Below are positions 52,193-59,244 of a stretch of DNA of 59,244 nt, one piece after another. The number at the start of each line of letters is the position of its first letter. Position 1 is the first letter of the stretch. Source of the stretch: Lentisphaerota bacterium. GTDB lineage: Bacteria > Verrucomicrobiota > Kiritimatiellia > UBA8416 > JABMPJ01. The stretch is from NCBI GenBank assembly GCA_013203785.1, contig JABMPJ010000210.1, positions 1 through 59,244 on the forward strand, given 5' to 3'. A model generated the notes under the pieces. That model did no database searches, was not told where the DNA came from, and saw only the letters and a list, made by a program, of their open reading frames with translations. Made by a program: the position numbers and the translations under genes.

Positions 52193-53101
52193 CTAACGGC
52201 AGCGGACCTTGTTGCGGATCAGAGCCATCAATGGGGGGCAAAACACTTCCGTGATCAGTCCTGCATACAGTCGCAGCGACTTGACCAACAGGATGGGCGT
52301 GATCACGAGCGATACGCCGACGGCCTGCAGCCACGGCAGCTCCATAAAGGCCAATCGCACATGATTACGCTGATAGGTCCATATCTGCCGAAACACCTCG
52401 CGGCGGGTGAACGGAATATCCAGGTTGGCGAAGTACCGTGCCGCACTGCCATAGTCAACACCCCGGCGCATGTAGAAGAGCTCCTCGTCCAAACCCGCGA
52501 TCTTGCCCCTGACCGCCAAGTGGTTGACCTGCATCAGATCGGGACCTATGCAATGTTTCCAGGAAGGCATCCGCCGCAGCGCTTCCAGTCGGAAGATACC
52601 GTACAACATGTAGAGAGAGCGACATGTCACCATACGTATATAGCGCACGGCAGCCGATTTGTTCAGAAATGACTGCGTCTGACCCATCCGCTCGGCCGGG
52701 GTACCGTCCTGCTCCAGGAATCGCCCCGCCGGGTAGGCTGACAGAAGGCTCGGATCGCGCTCCAGGATCGCGATCAGTGACGATGCGAAACGCGGAGCCC
52801 AGAGGTCATGGGCACCCGCCCAGAAGAAGTACTCAGAATCGGCCTCGCGGAGCAGATAGTTGAAGTTCCCTGCCGCGCCGAGATTTTTGGGCTGTCGGAC
52901 GTAGGTCAGATTCGCATGTTGCTCCGCGTAGGCGCGGCCGATCTGTTCGGTCCCGTCGGTCGAGGCGTTGTCGGCGACGATGATCTCAAGGTTGGGGTAG
53001 TCCTGCGCCAGGAGTGAGTCCAGCGTCTGGGCGAGCTGCTCCGCGCCATTGTAGACCGGGACACCGGCGATGACTCTCGGGTTTCCAGCGTCTGCCATCA
53101 T
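52193..53101 (-). CDS. GT2 family glycosyltransferase
   Basis: 302 residues. A GT-A domain: VIAGVPVYNGAEQLAQTLDSLL, IIVADNASTDGTEQIGR, NLGAAGNFNYLL and a WAGAHDLWAP segment in the DxD position (the usual acidic pair is A-H-D here). The C-terminus holds a hydrophobic stretch (VGVSLVITPILLV). Start at ATG 53101 or 53098; the longer open frame overlaps the aminotransferase gene. Confidence 0.85.
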   Translation of the reverse strand: MMADAGNPRVIAGVPVYNGAEQLAQTLDSLLAQDYPNLEIIVADNASTDGTEQIGRAYAEQHANLTYVRQPKNLGAAGNFNYLLREADSEYFFWAGAHDLWAPRFASSLIAILERDPSLLSAYPAGRFLEQDGTPAERMGQTQSFLNKSAAVRYIRMVTCRSLYMLYGIFRLEALRRMPSWKHCIGPDLMQVNHLAVRGKIAGLDEELFYMRRGVDYGSAARYFANLDIPFTRREVFRQIWTYQRNHVRLAFMELPWLQAVGVSLVITPILLVKSLRLYAGLITEVFCPPLMALIRNKVRCR

Positions 53102-53108
53102 AGCTTCT

Positions 53109-54230
53109 TCATTCGGTTGGCCCGAGTCTCTCGCGCACGGTCGCCAGCACGTAGGCGACATCGTCCTGCGTCATATCGAAGTAGTTGGGCAGGTTGATGC
53201 CGCGGCCATGCAGCGCATAGGTGACATGATTCTGCGGAGCAGGCTCATACATCGGCAACTTGCTGACGGGGTAGAAGAGAGGGCGAATACCGACTCCCAC
53301 GGAAGTCACGGCCGTCACGAGTGCGTTGCGTCGCACTTCGGTCATGCCCCAGCTCTCGCCAAACATAATGGTCGGTTGCCAGTAGCTGTTGAGACATCCC
53401 TCGGGCTGAGGATTAAGCGCAATGTCATCCCAATCAGCCAAGAGGGTTTGGTACCAATCGAAGATCTTCCGCTTCGCCCCCACCAGCTCCCCGGCCCGTT
53501 CGAACTGTCCTAACCCGAGGGCGGCCTGGATATTGGAGAGTTTGTATTTGAGGCCGATCTCGTCGACCCAGAAGATGATGTGTTTCCCGGGCTTGCGGCC
53601 CTGGTTCTCGATCGTTGCAATCGACTCAACGAGATCGTCCCGATTGCAGAGCAGTGCACCGCCCTCGCCGGATGTCAGCGTCTTGGTGCCGTGCATTGAG
53701 AAGACGCCCATGTCTCCGATCGAACCGGCCTTGCGCCCGTGATACTCCGATCCCACCGCCTCGGCGGCGTCCTCAATCACGGGAATCCCGTGCGCCCGGC
53801 CGATCTCCATGATGGCATCCATATCGCAGAGGTTGCCGTAGAGATGGACGATGACGATGGCCCGGGTTCGTGGCGTTATCGCGGCGATGATGGATGCAGG
53901 ACTGATGCACCAGCTCGACTCCAGCGCGTCGACGAATACCGGTGTGGCACCCAACCAGCTGATCGGGAATACGCTGCCGGTCCAGGTCAGGTCTGGGACA
54001 ATCACCTCGTCCCCCGGCCCGACACCCAGCGCCTTGAGGCCGATGTGCAGAGCTCCGTGGCAACTTGAGGTCGGCCAGACATGCGGGACGTCGAAGTACT
54101 CGCGCAGGCACTCGGAGAACCGGTTGAGATAGTCATAGCACTGCGCGCCCCAGCCGGTCGTCACCGCATCGGTGACATAGTCGATCTCCCGCTGTGTAAT
54201 GGAGGGCTTGGCCGCTAATATCGTTCGCAT
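53109..54230 (-). CDS. DegT/DnrJ/EryC1/StrS-family sugar aminotransferase
   Basis: 373 residues with a typical sugar-aminotransferase frame: PSITQREIDYVTDAV, SSCHGALHIGLKALGVGPGDEVIVPDLTW, VIEDAAEAVGSEYHG and the PLP lysine in SMHGTKTLTSGEGGAL (Lys183). It resembles perosamine-synthase-type enzymes that aminate C4 of a 4-keto-6-deoxyhexose. Lysine is present, so it is not an RfbH-type 3-dehydrase, which uses His there. ATG 54230 has AGGA 6 nt upstream; a TTG at 54245 would overlap the upstream gene. Confidence 0.88.
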   Translation of the reverse strand: MRTILAAKPSITQREIDYVTDAVTTGWGAQCYDYLNRFSECLREYFDVPHVWPTSSCHGALHIGLKALGVGPGDEVIVPDLTWTGSVFPISWLGATPVFVDALESSWCISPASIIAAITPRTRAIVIVHLYGNLCDMDAIMEIGRAHGIPVIEDAAEAVGSEYHGRKAGSIGDMGVFSMHGTKTLTSGEGGALLCNRDDLVESIATIENQGRKPGKHIIFWVDEIGLKYKLSNIQAALGLGQFERAGELVGAKRKIFDWYQTLLADWDDIALNPQPEGCLNSYWQPTIMFGESWGMTEVRRNALVTAVTSVGVGIRPLFYPVSKLPMYEPAPQNHVTYALHGRGINLPNYFDMTQDDVAYVLATVRERLGPTE

Positions 54231-54232
54231 AT

Positions 54233-54787
54233 CTATTCCTGACAACCGGACGCCCCTGTCCTCCCCAACAACGGCAATCCCGCATCCCGCTCGGACAGCA
54301 CCGTCGGTGTGAGCGGCCAGGCAATGTCGACCGCCACGTCGTCAAAGCGGAAGCCGCGTGCCAGCTCGGGCTGGTAGGGAGCGCTGATATAGTAGAGTAA
54401 CTCGCTCTCGGCCTCAAGCGTCACGAAGCCGTGCGCAAAACCGCGCGGAATGTAGAGCGCCACCCCGTGCGCTGCTGACAGCTCCTCGCCGACCCACTGC
54501 CCATAGGTGGCCGACTCCGCTCGCACATCCACGGCTACATCAAAGACGCGTCCGCGTGTACATCGTACGATCTTTGTCTCTCCCCCCGGCGCTGCTTGCC
54601 AGTGCATCCCGCGCAGCGTCCCGGCGGCACGATTAAAGGAGATACTGTGCTCGGGAAAGGATGTCTCCAGCCCCGCCTCCGCCAGCTGCCGCCCGCAGAA
54701 GGTCCGGGCAAAATAGCCCCGCTCATCCGCCTGTGGTTCGAGACAAAATTTGAAGACACCGGGTAGCGTTGTGGGTTCAATCTTCAT
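54233..54787 (-). CDS. rfbC: dTDP-4-dehydrorhamnose 3,5-epimerase-family protein (copy 2)
   Basis: 184 residues of the RmlC family: DERGYFARTFCGRQL, catalytic His62 in GTLRGMHWQ, KIVRCTRGRVFDVAVDVR, YIPRGFAHGFVTLE and DIAWP. GTLRGMHWQAAP.GE with KIVRC is the pattern of the RmlC branch in CDP-sugar and C-methyl-sugar clusters. Transcribed just after the C-methyltransferase gene, with element F between. The stop lies 2 nt from the next ATG. Confidence 0.87.
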   Translation of the reverse strand: MKIEPTTLPGVFKFCLEPQADERGYFARTFCGRQLAEAGLETSFPEHSISFNRAAGTLRGMHWQAAPGGETKIVRCTRGRVFDVAVDVRAESATYGQWVGEELSAAHGVALYIPRGFAHGFVTLEAESELLYYISAPYQPELARGFRFDDVAVDIAWPLTPTVLSERDAGLPLLGRTGASGCQE

Positions 54788-54815
54788 GCTCTATCTCTGT
54801 CCTTACTGCCCGGTA

Positions 54816-55033
54816 GGGCTGCTGACGCAATGGGGATACTGCCCGCAGATCACGCTGATGGACGCAGATGGGAACGCGAAGGTCCCCGCCCATACTCGCA
54901 GAAATCGCATGCATCCCAGATTCCAGCTCTCTTTCGAAGCGTTCCAACATCCCTTTCCATGTCGTCAAAGTACCCATATCACATCTCATTTCTATCTGCG
55001 CAGATCTGCGTGATCTGCGGGAAAACGCTCCCT
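54816..55033. repeat. CGCAGAT inverted-repeat element F
   Basis: Left arm GGGCTGCTGACGCAATGGGG and onward with GCCCGCAGATCACGCTGATG; right arm ATCTGCGCAGATCTGCGTGATCTGCGGG minus its ends. The right arm is less complete, and the core shows no clear structured module. It lies between two minus-strand genes of the operon. A short open frame antisense to the core (54777-54989) has no support as a gene. Confidence 0.82.
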
Positions 55034-55040
55034 TCCCCGC

Positions 55041-56282
55041 TCAAAACACCTCCACCCGCGGGATTGGCACCACAAACTCGCCGCCCCATTCCCGTATCCC
55101 GGCCATCTGCTCACTGATCTCGTCGCGCAGATTCCACGGTAGAATCAAGAGGTACTCCGGCTTGGTCTGCCATACCTGCTCGGGGGCCAGAATCGGGATA
55201 TGGCTGCCCGGCAGGTAGCGCCCCTGCTTGTGGGGATTTCGGTCAACAGCGAAGGCAATGGCGTCGCTCGACACATCGCAGTAGTTTAACAGCGTGTTAC
55301 CCTTGGCGGCGGCGCCATAGGCGGCCACCTGCTTGCCGGCCGCCGCAGCATCCGCCAGAAACGCCTTCAGCTCGCGGCCGACGGTCTGGACCTTCTGGCT
55401 GAAGTTGCGGTAGATATCGCGGTCAAGGAGTCCAAAGGAGCACTCCTTGGCTTGCATGGCTGCCACACTGTCGCCGACGGTGAACGGGCCGTCTGCGTGG
55501 CACGCGTAGATACGAATCGACCCGCCGTGGGTCGGTAGCTCATCCACATCAAACAGTGTGAGACCATGCGCCTTGAAGATTCGCTCCACGGTTGAGAAGG
55601 AGAGGTAGGAGAAATGCTCGTGATATATTGTATCGAACTGATTGCCGTCGATCAGCTGAAGCAGATGCGGGAACTCCATCGTGATCACGCCCGACGGTTT
55701 CAGTAGCCGTTTGAGACCGGCCACAAAATCGTTAATGTCGGGTACATGTGCGAGCACATTGTTGCCCAGCAGTAGATCGGCCTGCCGGCCCGCCTTCGCC
55801 AGTCCGCCTGCTAGTGTCTCTCCGAAGAACTCCTCAAGCGTCTCGACGCCTTTTCCCCTCGCCGCCTTGGCTGTGCTGGCGGTCGGTTCGATTCCCAGGA
55901 CATTGAAGCCGCGGCCATGAAAGTATTGCAGTAGGTAACCGTCGTTGCTGGCCACTTCCACGATTTGACTTTGCTCCGGTGTCAGGCTGAACCGGTCGAT
56001 CATCTGTGCTACGTAACGCTGCGCGTGCTCGAGGAAGCTGGTCGAGTAGCTGGAGAAGTAGGCGTAGTTGGCGTCAAAAATCGTATCCCTGGTCTCAACC
56101 GCCTCGATCTGCATCAGAAAGCAGGCCGTACAGAGATAGACGCAGAGCGGATAGCGCGACTCATGCTCCCCGAGCTGCTCTGCCGTCAGATACCCGTTCG
56201 AGAGAGGATGCATGCCGAGATCAACCACTTGTTCCGTTAGCAGGGCGTGGCAGAATCGGCAGTGTGGGGTTGCGTCAGTCAT
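55041..56282 (-). CDS. Sugar C-methyltransferase (TylCIII/NovU-like)
   Basis: 413 residues in three parts: an N-terminal zinc-binding domain with CRFC (8-11) and a later CTAC, a SAM-binding core (IVEVASNDGYLLQYFHGRGFNVLGIEPTAS, then NNVLAHVPDINDFV) and a C-terminal domain with VAAYGAAAKGNTLLNYC, PHKQGRYLPGSHIPI and LILPWNLRDEI. This order is that of NDP-4-keto-deoxysugar 3-C- or 5-C-methyltransferases. It indicates a methyl-branched sugar. AAGGAATG lies 7 nt upstream of the ATG. Confidence 0.9.
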   Translation of the reverse strand: MTDATPHCRFCHALLTEQVVDLGMHPLSNGYLTAEQLGEHESRYPLCVYLCTACFLMQIEAVETRDTIFDANYAYFSSYSTSFLEHAQRYVAQMIDRFSLTPEQSQIVEVASNDGYLLQYFHGRGFNVLGIEPTASTAKAARGKGVETLEEFFGETLAGGLAKAGRQADLLLGNNVLAHVPDINDFVAGLKRLLKPSGVITMEFPHLLQLIDGNQFDTIYHEHFSYLSFSTVERIFKAHGLTLFDVDELPTHGGSIRIYACHADGPFTVGDSVAAMQAKECSFGLLDRDIYRNFSQKVQTVGRELKAFLADAAAAGKQVAAYGAAAKGNTLLNYCDVSSDAIAFAVDRNPHKQGRYLPGSHIPILAPEQVWQTKPEYLLILPWNLRDEISEQMAGIREWGGEFVVPIPRVEVF

Positions 56283-56320
56283 ATATTCATTCCTTTGATC
56301 CGAGATTCCTATTCACATCC

Positions 56321-56490
56321 CTGCTAACGCACTGGAGAGACTGCCCGCAGATCACGCAGATGGACGCAGATGGGATCGGGAACAAGAATGAAACTGTTGT
56401 ACGAATCCGTCGGGCGCTGATTCCTCCACATCCCTTACCCATATCCTCTCTCATCTGCGAAGATCTGCGGCCATCTGCGGGCAAACTCCC
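56321..56490. repeat. CGCAGAT inverted-repeat element G
   Basis: Left flank CTGCTAACGCACTGG matches the outer arms of elements C and F, then GACTGCCCGCAGATCACGC; right arm ATCTGCGGCCATCTGCGGGC. The core has GTTGTACGAATCCGTCGG, a remnant of the first stem of the structured module. Its right arm overlaps the 3' end of rfbG and encodes its last residues. Confidence 0.85.
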
Positions 56491-57554
56491 CGCCCCAGGT
56501 ATCTCTCTACCTGCTCTAGGCAGAGCTCCCGCGCTGACGCGCCCCGCTCAAAGTCACGATACCATGCAATGGTCCATTCGACGGCCTCTTCTGCGGTCAG
56601 TTGTGTTTTCCATCCCAGCCGTTCACGCGCTGCGGTCGAATCCAGTTGCAGCCAGGCGGCTTCATGCGGGTGCTCCTCATGGTCGGTCACCCAGGCGGCT
56701 CCATCGCCCCAGATGCGGCAGGCCGCCGTGGCGACATCGCCCACCGTCAGGGCATCGGCGGTCGATGGACCAAAGTTCCATCCCGTCGCCAGTTCATTCT
56801 GCCCTTCCAGCAGGGCGCGGCCCAACTGCAGATAGCCGGTCAGTGGCTCCAGGACATGCTGCCAGGGCCGTATCGCCTTGGGATAGCGAATGGTGAGGGG
56901 CTCACCGCGAGAGAAGGCGCGATAGCCGTCGGGCAGCAAGCGATCCGCGGCCCAGTCGCCGCCACCGATCACATTGCCCGCGCGTGCCGATGCCAGTAGC
57001 GCCGCGCCCTCGGGCTGCATGAACGAGCGGCGATAGCAGTCCGTCAGTAGTTCGCTGCAGCCTTTCGAGTTGCTGTAGGGGTCGGATCCGCCCATCGGAT
57101 CCGTCTCAACAAACGGCACGGTCAATTCCCGTTGCGCATAGCACTTGTCGGTCGTGACATTGATGACGGCCCGCAGGGATGGGCAGCTACGAGCAGCCTC
57201 CAACACTGTCAGTGTACCCATGACGTTGGTTCGATAGGTCTCCAGCGGATCGCGATAGCTTTCACGCACCAGCGACTGCGCGGCCAAGTGCAGCACGAGC
57301 TCCGGCGCAAAGCGGTTCATGGCCGCCTTCACACCCGCCAGATCCGCGATATCCGCCCTGCTATCGCTCTCCAGCAGTTCGTCCAGCGACGCGCAATCAT
57401 AGAGGCTCGGCGTCGTAGGCGGATCCAGCGCCACGCCGCCAACCACGGCCCCCATGCGCGACAGCAGCAGGGTCAGCCACGCGCCCTTAAACCCGGTGTG
57501 GCCGGTTACGAGGACTCGCTTGTTTTTCCAGAAGTTAGAATCGTCCATGATCAT
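56451..57554 (-). CDS. rfbG: CDP-glucose 4,6-dehydratase
   Basis: 367 residues. An extended SDR with VTGHTGFKGAWL for NAD (TGHTGFKG at 17-24), the TTDK segment (134-137) and catalytic Tyr160-x3-Lys164 (DPYSNSKG), plus RPWQHVLEPLTGYL typical of RfbG. Makes CDP-4-keto-6-deoxyglucose from CDP-glucose. The start is ATG 57554 with AGAAGG upstream; the open frame also allows GTG 57557. The last dozen residues (GVCPQMAADLRR) come from repeat element G instead of the family's own C-terminus. Confidence 0.93.
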   Translation of the reverse strand: MIMDDSNFWKNKRVLVTGHTGFKGAWLTLLLSRMGAVVGGVALDPPTTPSLYDCASLDELLESDSRADIADLAGVKAAMNRFAPELVLHLAAQSLVRESYRDPLETYRTNVMGTLTVLEAARSCPSLRAVINVTTDKCYAQRELTVPFVETDPMGGSDPYSNSKGCSELLTDCYRRSFMQPEGAALLASARAGNVIGGGDWAADRLLPDGYRAFSRGEPLTIRYPKAIRPWQHVLEPLTGYLQLGRALLEGQNELATGWNFGPSTADALTVGDVATAACRIWGDGAAWVTDHEEHPHEAAWLQLDSTAARERLGWKTQLTAEEAVEWTIAWYRDFERGASARELCLEQVERYLGRGVCPQMAADLRR

Positions 57555-57557
57555 CAC

Positions 57558-57882
57558 TCGCCTTCTGAAGAAGTATCCTTAATTTCCCCTCCATCAACCA
57601 ACAACTATTAACCATTAACCGCTCGCGAAGCGAGCTCTCCCCGATAAACCAGTAACCATCGTGGGCGGTTGATTTCCTCAAGTAGCCCCGGCTTCTCCGA
57701 AGCCTAGGGCCGTGCAAGGTGTGTGCCCGTACAGTGCATTTACAGCCCTCGGCCTTTTCATCCGCGACCTGTTTGCTTTCCTTGCGCGGCGCTGGGGCTG
57801 GGACAGCCCCGCGCTACTTAAAGCCGTAGCATACCCACAACGCTTGAGCAAATCAGCCCCATCTACTATTGACCAATAACCA
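57558..57882. other. Intergenic region with hairpins and AT-rich heptamers
   Basis: 325 bp with no credible gene. It holds 7-bp units of the ACCATTA type at both ends (57597-57624 and 57865-57892), and three short perfect hairpins, all with three-base loops: GCTCGC-GAA-GCGAGC (57621), GGCTTC-TCC-GAAGCC (57690) and GGGGCTG-GGA-CAGCCCC (57794). It separates GT4 from rfbG in the operon. Confidence 0.6.
57597..57624 (+). repeat. AT-rich heptamer repeat, left copy
   Basis: Units ACCAACA, ACTATTA, ACCATTA, ACCGCTC. Matches the array at 57865 in unit length and sequence. Confidence 0.6.
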
Positions 57883-57892
57883 TTAACCGCGG
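57865..57892 (+). repeat. AT-rich heptamer repeat, right copy
   Basis: Units ACTATTG, ACCAATA, ACCATTA, ACCGCGG. The stop codon of the GT4 gene (57883-57885, minus strand) lies inside a unit, so the repeat sets the C-terminus of that protein. Confidence 0.6.
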
Positions 57893-58980
57893 CGGCAGGC
57901 AGCTGCCACCACTTGCAGAGTCTTTTTAGCACACGCCTCCCAGGTGATCGGCTCTATTAAAAGCACCGTCGGGGTCAAGCGCTCCATGATTCCTTCCAGG
58001 GCGCGCTCCTCACTGAAATCAATTTGGTTCTGCCGGGGCACTCCGAGCTCGTCGAAGATGGGCAAGTTCGAGCAGAAGATCGGTTTGCCATAGCGGACGG
58101 CTTCGAGCACCGGCATGCCAAACCCCTCGAAGCGGGTCGGAAAGAGAACGGCCTCGGCCCCCCGGTAGAGCGCGATCACTTCGCTGTACGAGACAAACCC
58201 CATGTGGTACACCTCGCCCTCCAGACCCAGGTGCCGAATCTGCCGGGCGAGCCGCTTCCATAGCGGGGTCTGCATACCAGAAAATACCAACTTTACAGCA
58301 CTGCCACTCGACGCTTTAAGATGAGCGAAACAGCGCAGCAAATCCGCATGCCCCTTGTGGGGGAAGGTTGCTGCCGGGTAGTAGAAGTAGGGGGCATCCA
58401 CCAGCCGTTGCCCCGTCGTGCTTGGCGGTTCAGTGCCATGCCCGTCAAATCCCATATGAACCACATCAATCTTGTCGGGTGCCACCCCACAGGTCTCAAC
58501 CAGATCAGTCTTCGTGACGTCCGATATGGCGATGATCTTGGTGCTACGCCGGAGGCTGGGAGGGTAGATTGCCCGCCGAAAGCAGCGGTCAAACAGCGCA
58601 TAGTGCTCGGGATGATGCCGATGTTGCAGATCCACCACGGTCAGCACGGCGGGTGTTTTGATCTCAAGGGGAAATATGGACTGCTGAGGAAAGAAGACCA
58701 CATCATAGCCCGCTGTATCAATCTCCTTTGCGATACGTCGTGCCCGCCATGGCGTGAAAGCCTCCAGACAGCGAGCGGCGATCGCGCCGCGGGACGACAG
58801 CGCCATAGTCTGTCGCCCGGCATCTTCGGGCAGTAGCGCTGCCACCTCCGGCCCCGCAATGAAAGAGAGCTCGTGTCCCCACTGCGCTCCCGCGAAGTGC
58901 TCGACCAGCTTCTCAATATAGGTCTCAATTCCCCCGACGCTGCCGGGACGATAATTGAGGAGTGAGATGCCGATCTTCAT
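57883..58980 (-). CDS. GT4 family glycosyltransferase
   Basis: 365 residues in a GT-B fold: MKIGISLLNYRPGSVGGIETYIEKLVEHF, TVVDLQHRHHPEHYALFDRCFRR, ATFPHKGHADLLRCF and the EX7E region FPTRFEGFGMPVLEAVRYGKPIFCS. Start at ATG 58980, where the family N-terminus begins; the open frame extends 58 codons further but without similarity. A 36-codon ORF ends at this ATG with a 4-nt overlap (ATGA). It is the first gene of the minus-strand operon seen here. Confidence 0.88.
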   Translation of the reverse strand: MKIGISLLNYRPGSVGGIETYIEKLVEHFAGAQWGHELSFIAGPEVAALLPEDAGRQTMALSSRGAIAARCLEAFTPWRARRIAKEIDTAGYDVVFFPQQSIFPLEIKTPAVLTVVDLQHRHHPEHYALFDRCFRRAIYPPSLRRSTKIIAISDVTKTDLVETCGVAPDKIDVVHMGFDGHGTEPPSTTGQRLVDAPYFYYPAATFPHKGHADLLRCFAHLKASSGSAVKLVFSGMQTPLWKRLARQIRHLGLEGEVYHMGFVSYSEVIALYRGAEAVLFPTRFEGFGMPVLEAVRYGKPIFCSNLPIFDELGVPRQNQIDFSEERALEGIMERLTPTVLLIEPITWEACAKKTLQVVAAACRRG

Positions 58981-59087
58981 ATCAGGTCCGCCGTGGCGGA
59001 TGAAGAGAGCGTGACCGCCCGGCAACGGGCGGCCGGCAGCGTCATCAGCAGAGGTGTATAGGGCACAAATCGCGACCAATGAAGCAT
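58977..59087 (-). CDS. Short ORF matching the N-terminus of the TMTC-like gene
   Basis: 36 codons. It begins MLHWSRFVPYTPLL, matching MVRCSRFVPYIPLL of the gene at 39315, then diverges and ends with a TGA that overlaps the ATG of the GT4 gene (ATGA). The upstream 50 bp also match, including both promoter boxes. Two readings are possible: a truncated remnant of a TMTC-like gene, or a functional leader peptide that couples translation to the GT4 gene. The sequence contains a CCGCCCG-GCAA-CGGGCGG hairpin at 59015-59032. Confidence 0.5.
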   Translation of the reverse strand: MLHWSRFVPYTPLLMTLPAARCRAVTLSSSATADLI

Positions 59088-59093
59088 GCGAGG

Positions 59094-59122
59094 ACCCTAA
59101 CCTGCGTGCCGTGGAGTGTAAA
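59094..59122 (-). promoter_or_regulatory. Promoter homologous to that of the TMTC-like gene
   Basis: On the minus strand: TTTACA (59122-59117), 17-bp spacer and TAGGGT (59099-59094), which ends 6 nt before the ATG at 59087. Boxes, spacing and start position match 39280-39315, while the spacer differs. It probably drives the minus-strand operon. Confidence 0.55.
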
Positions 59123-59244
59123 CTCCGAAGTCTAAGGGCGGAGGACGGTGCCACGGGTGTGCGTTGTTTCTAAATGACGCAAGCATAGGTGATTAGACAA
59201 TATCCGAGGTCTCAAGACATGCCGAACGTGGTGTAGCGTTGGCC
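59123..59244. other. Window end, no gene seen
   Basis: Upstream of the promoter at 59094 there is no credible gene or repeat up to the window edge. Confidence 0.4.

Noticed and set aside
54777..54989. A 70-codon minus-strand ORF in element F
   Set aside because: It is composed of repeat arm and core sequence, lacks a ribosome site and has no family match.

Overview
The window is a large cell-surface polysaccharide (O-antigen or exopolysaccharide type) biosynthesis region from a Gram-negative-type bacterium of fairly high GC content. It has no rRNA or tRNA genes and no recognisable transposase. The gene mix suggests the PVC superphylum (Kiritimatiellota, Verrucomicrobiota or Lentisphaerota): secreted right-handed beta-helix proteins, a giant LamG adhesin, a GbsR-like regulator inside the locus, a GxxExxY protein and many dispersed short repeats. 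The taxon is an inference and no single gene proves it.

Layout, plus strand, 0-28 kb. Two tandem secreted beta-helix paralogues come first, with a convergent DUF218 gene. Next is a coupled acyl-modification block: hexapeptide acetyltransferase, MaoC-SDR fusion, FkbH-like protein and acyl carrier protein. The assembly genes follow: a membrane GT2, a methyltransferase, a DUF3473-type polysaccharide deacetylase, an O-antigen ligase/polymerase, a GbsR/MarR regulator, a zinc-ribbon/methyltransferase/APH-kinase fusion, a Wzx flippase, two methyltransferases, GT4 and GT2 enzymes, a second acyltransferase, a CapK-type adenylate-forming enzyme, an asparagine synthase and three more glycosyltransferases. 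Most junctions overlap by 4 nt, so these are probably one or a few operons.

28-44.7 kb. A 10.1 kb gene encodes a secreted protein of about 3370 residues with four LamG domains, about eleven Ig-like repeats and a coiled-coil stalk. After it come a GxxExxY protein, a membrane glycosyltransferase with TPRs (TMTC-like), a second flippase on the minus strand and rfbD.

45-59 kb, minus strand, read right to left: GT4, rfbG, a sugar C-methyltransferase, rfbC, a DegT aminotransferase, GT2, rfbF, a second rfbC, then a tightly coupled run of ATP-grasp, methyltransferase, deacetylase-like protein, DegT aminotransferase, HMGL-type aldolase and CmcI-type enzyme. rfbF and rfbG make CDP-4-keto-6-deoxyglucose. 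The epimerases, C-methyltransferase, aminotransferases and perhaps RfbD would convert it to a branched and/or amino 6-deoxysugar.

The most unusual content is repetitive. Seven MITE-like elements between 38.5 and 56.5 kb have terminal inverted repeats built from CGCAGAT units (one has a perfect 32 bp inverted pair). At least three carry an internal double-hairpin module whose stems differ by compensatory changes around fixed loops, so it is a candidate structured RNA. Two pairs of near-identical elements bracket a single gene each (GxxExxY and rfbD). In the first half of the window, several other short repeat families, some with a 7 bp period, lie in frame inside glycosyltransferase genes. Two similar promoters sit 6 nt from the start codon, suggesting leaderless transcription; one of them lies upstream of a 36-codon ORF that copies the N-terminus of the TMTC-like gene.
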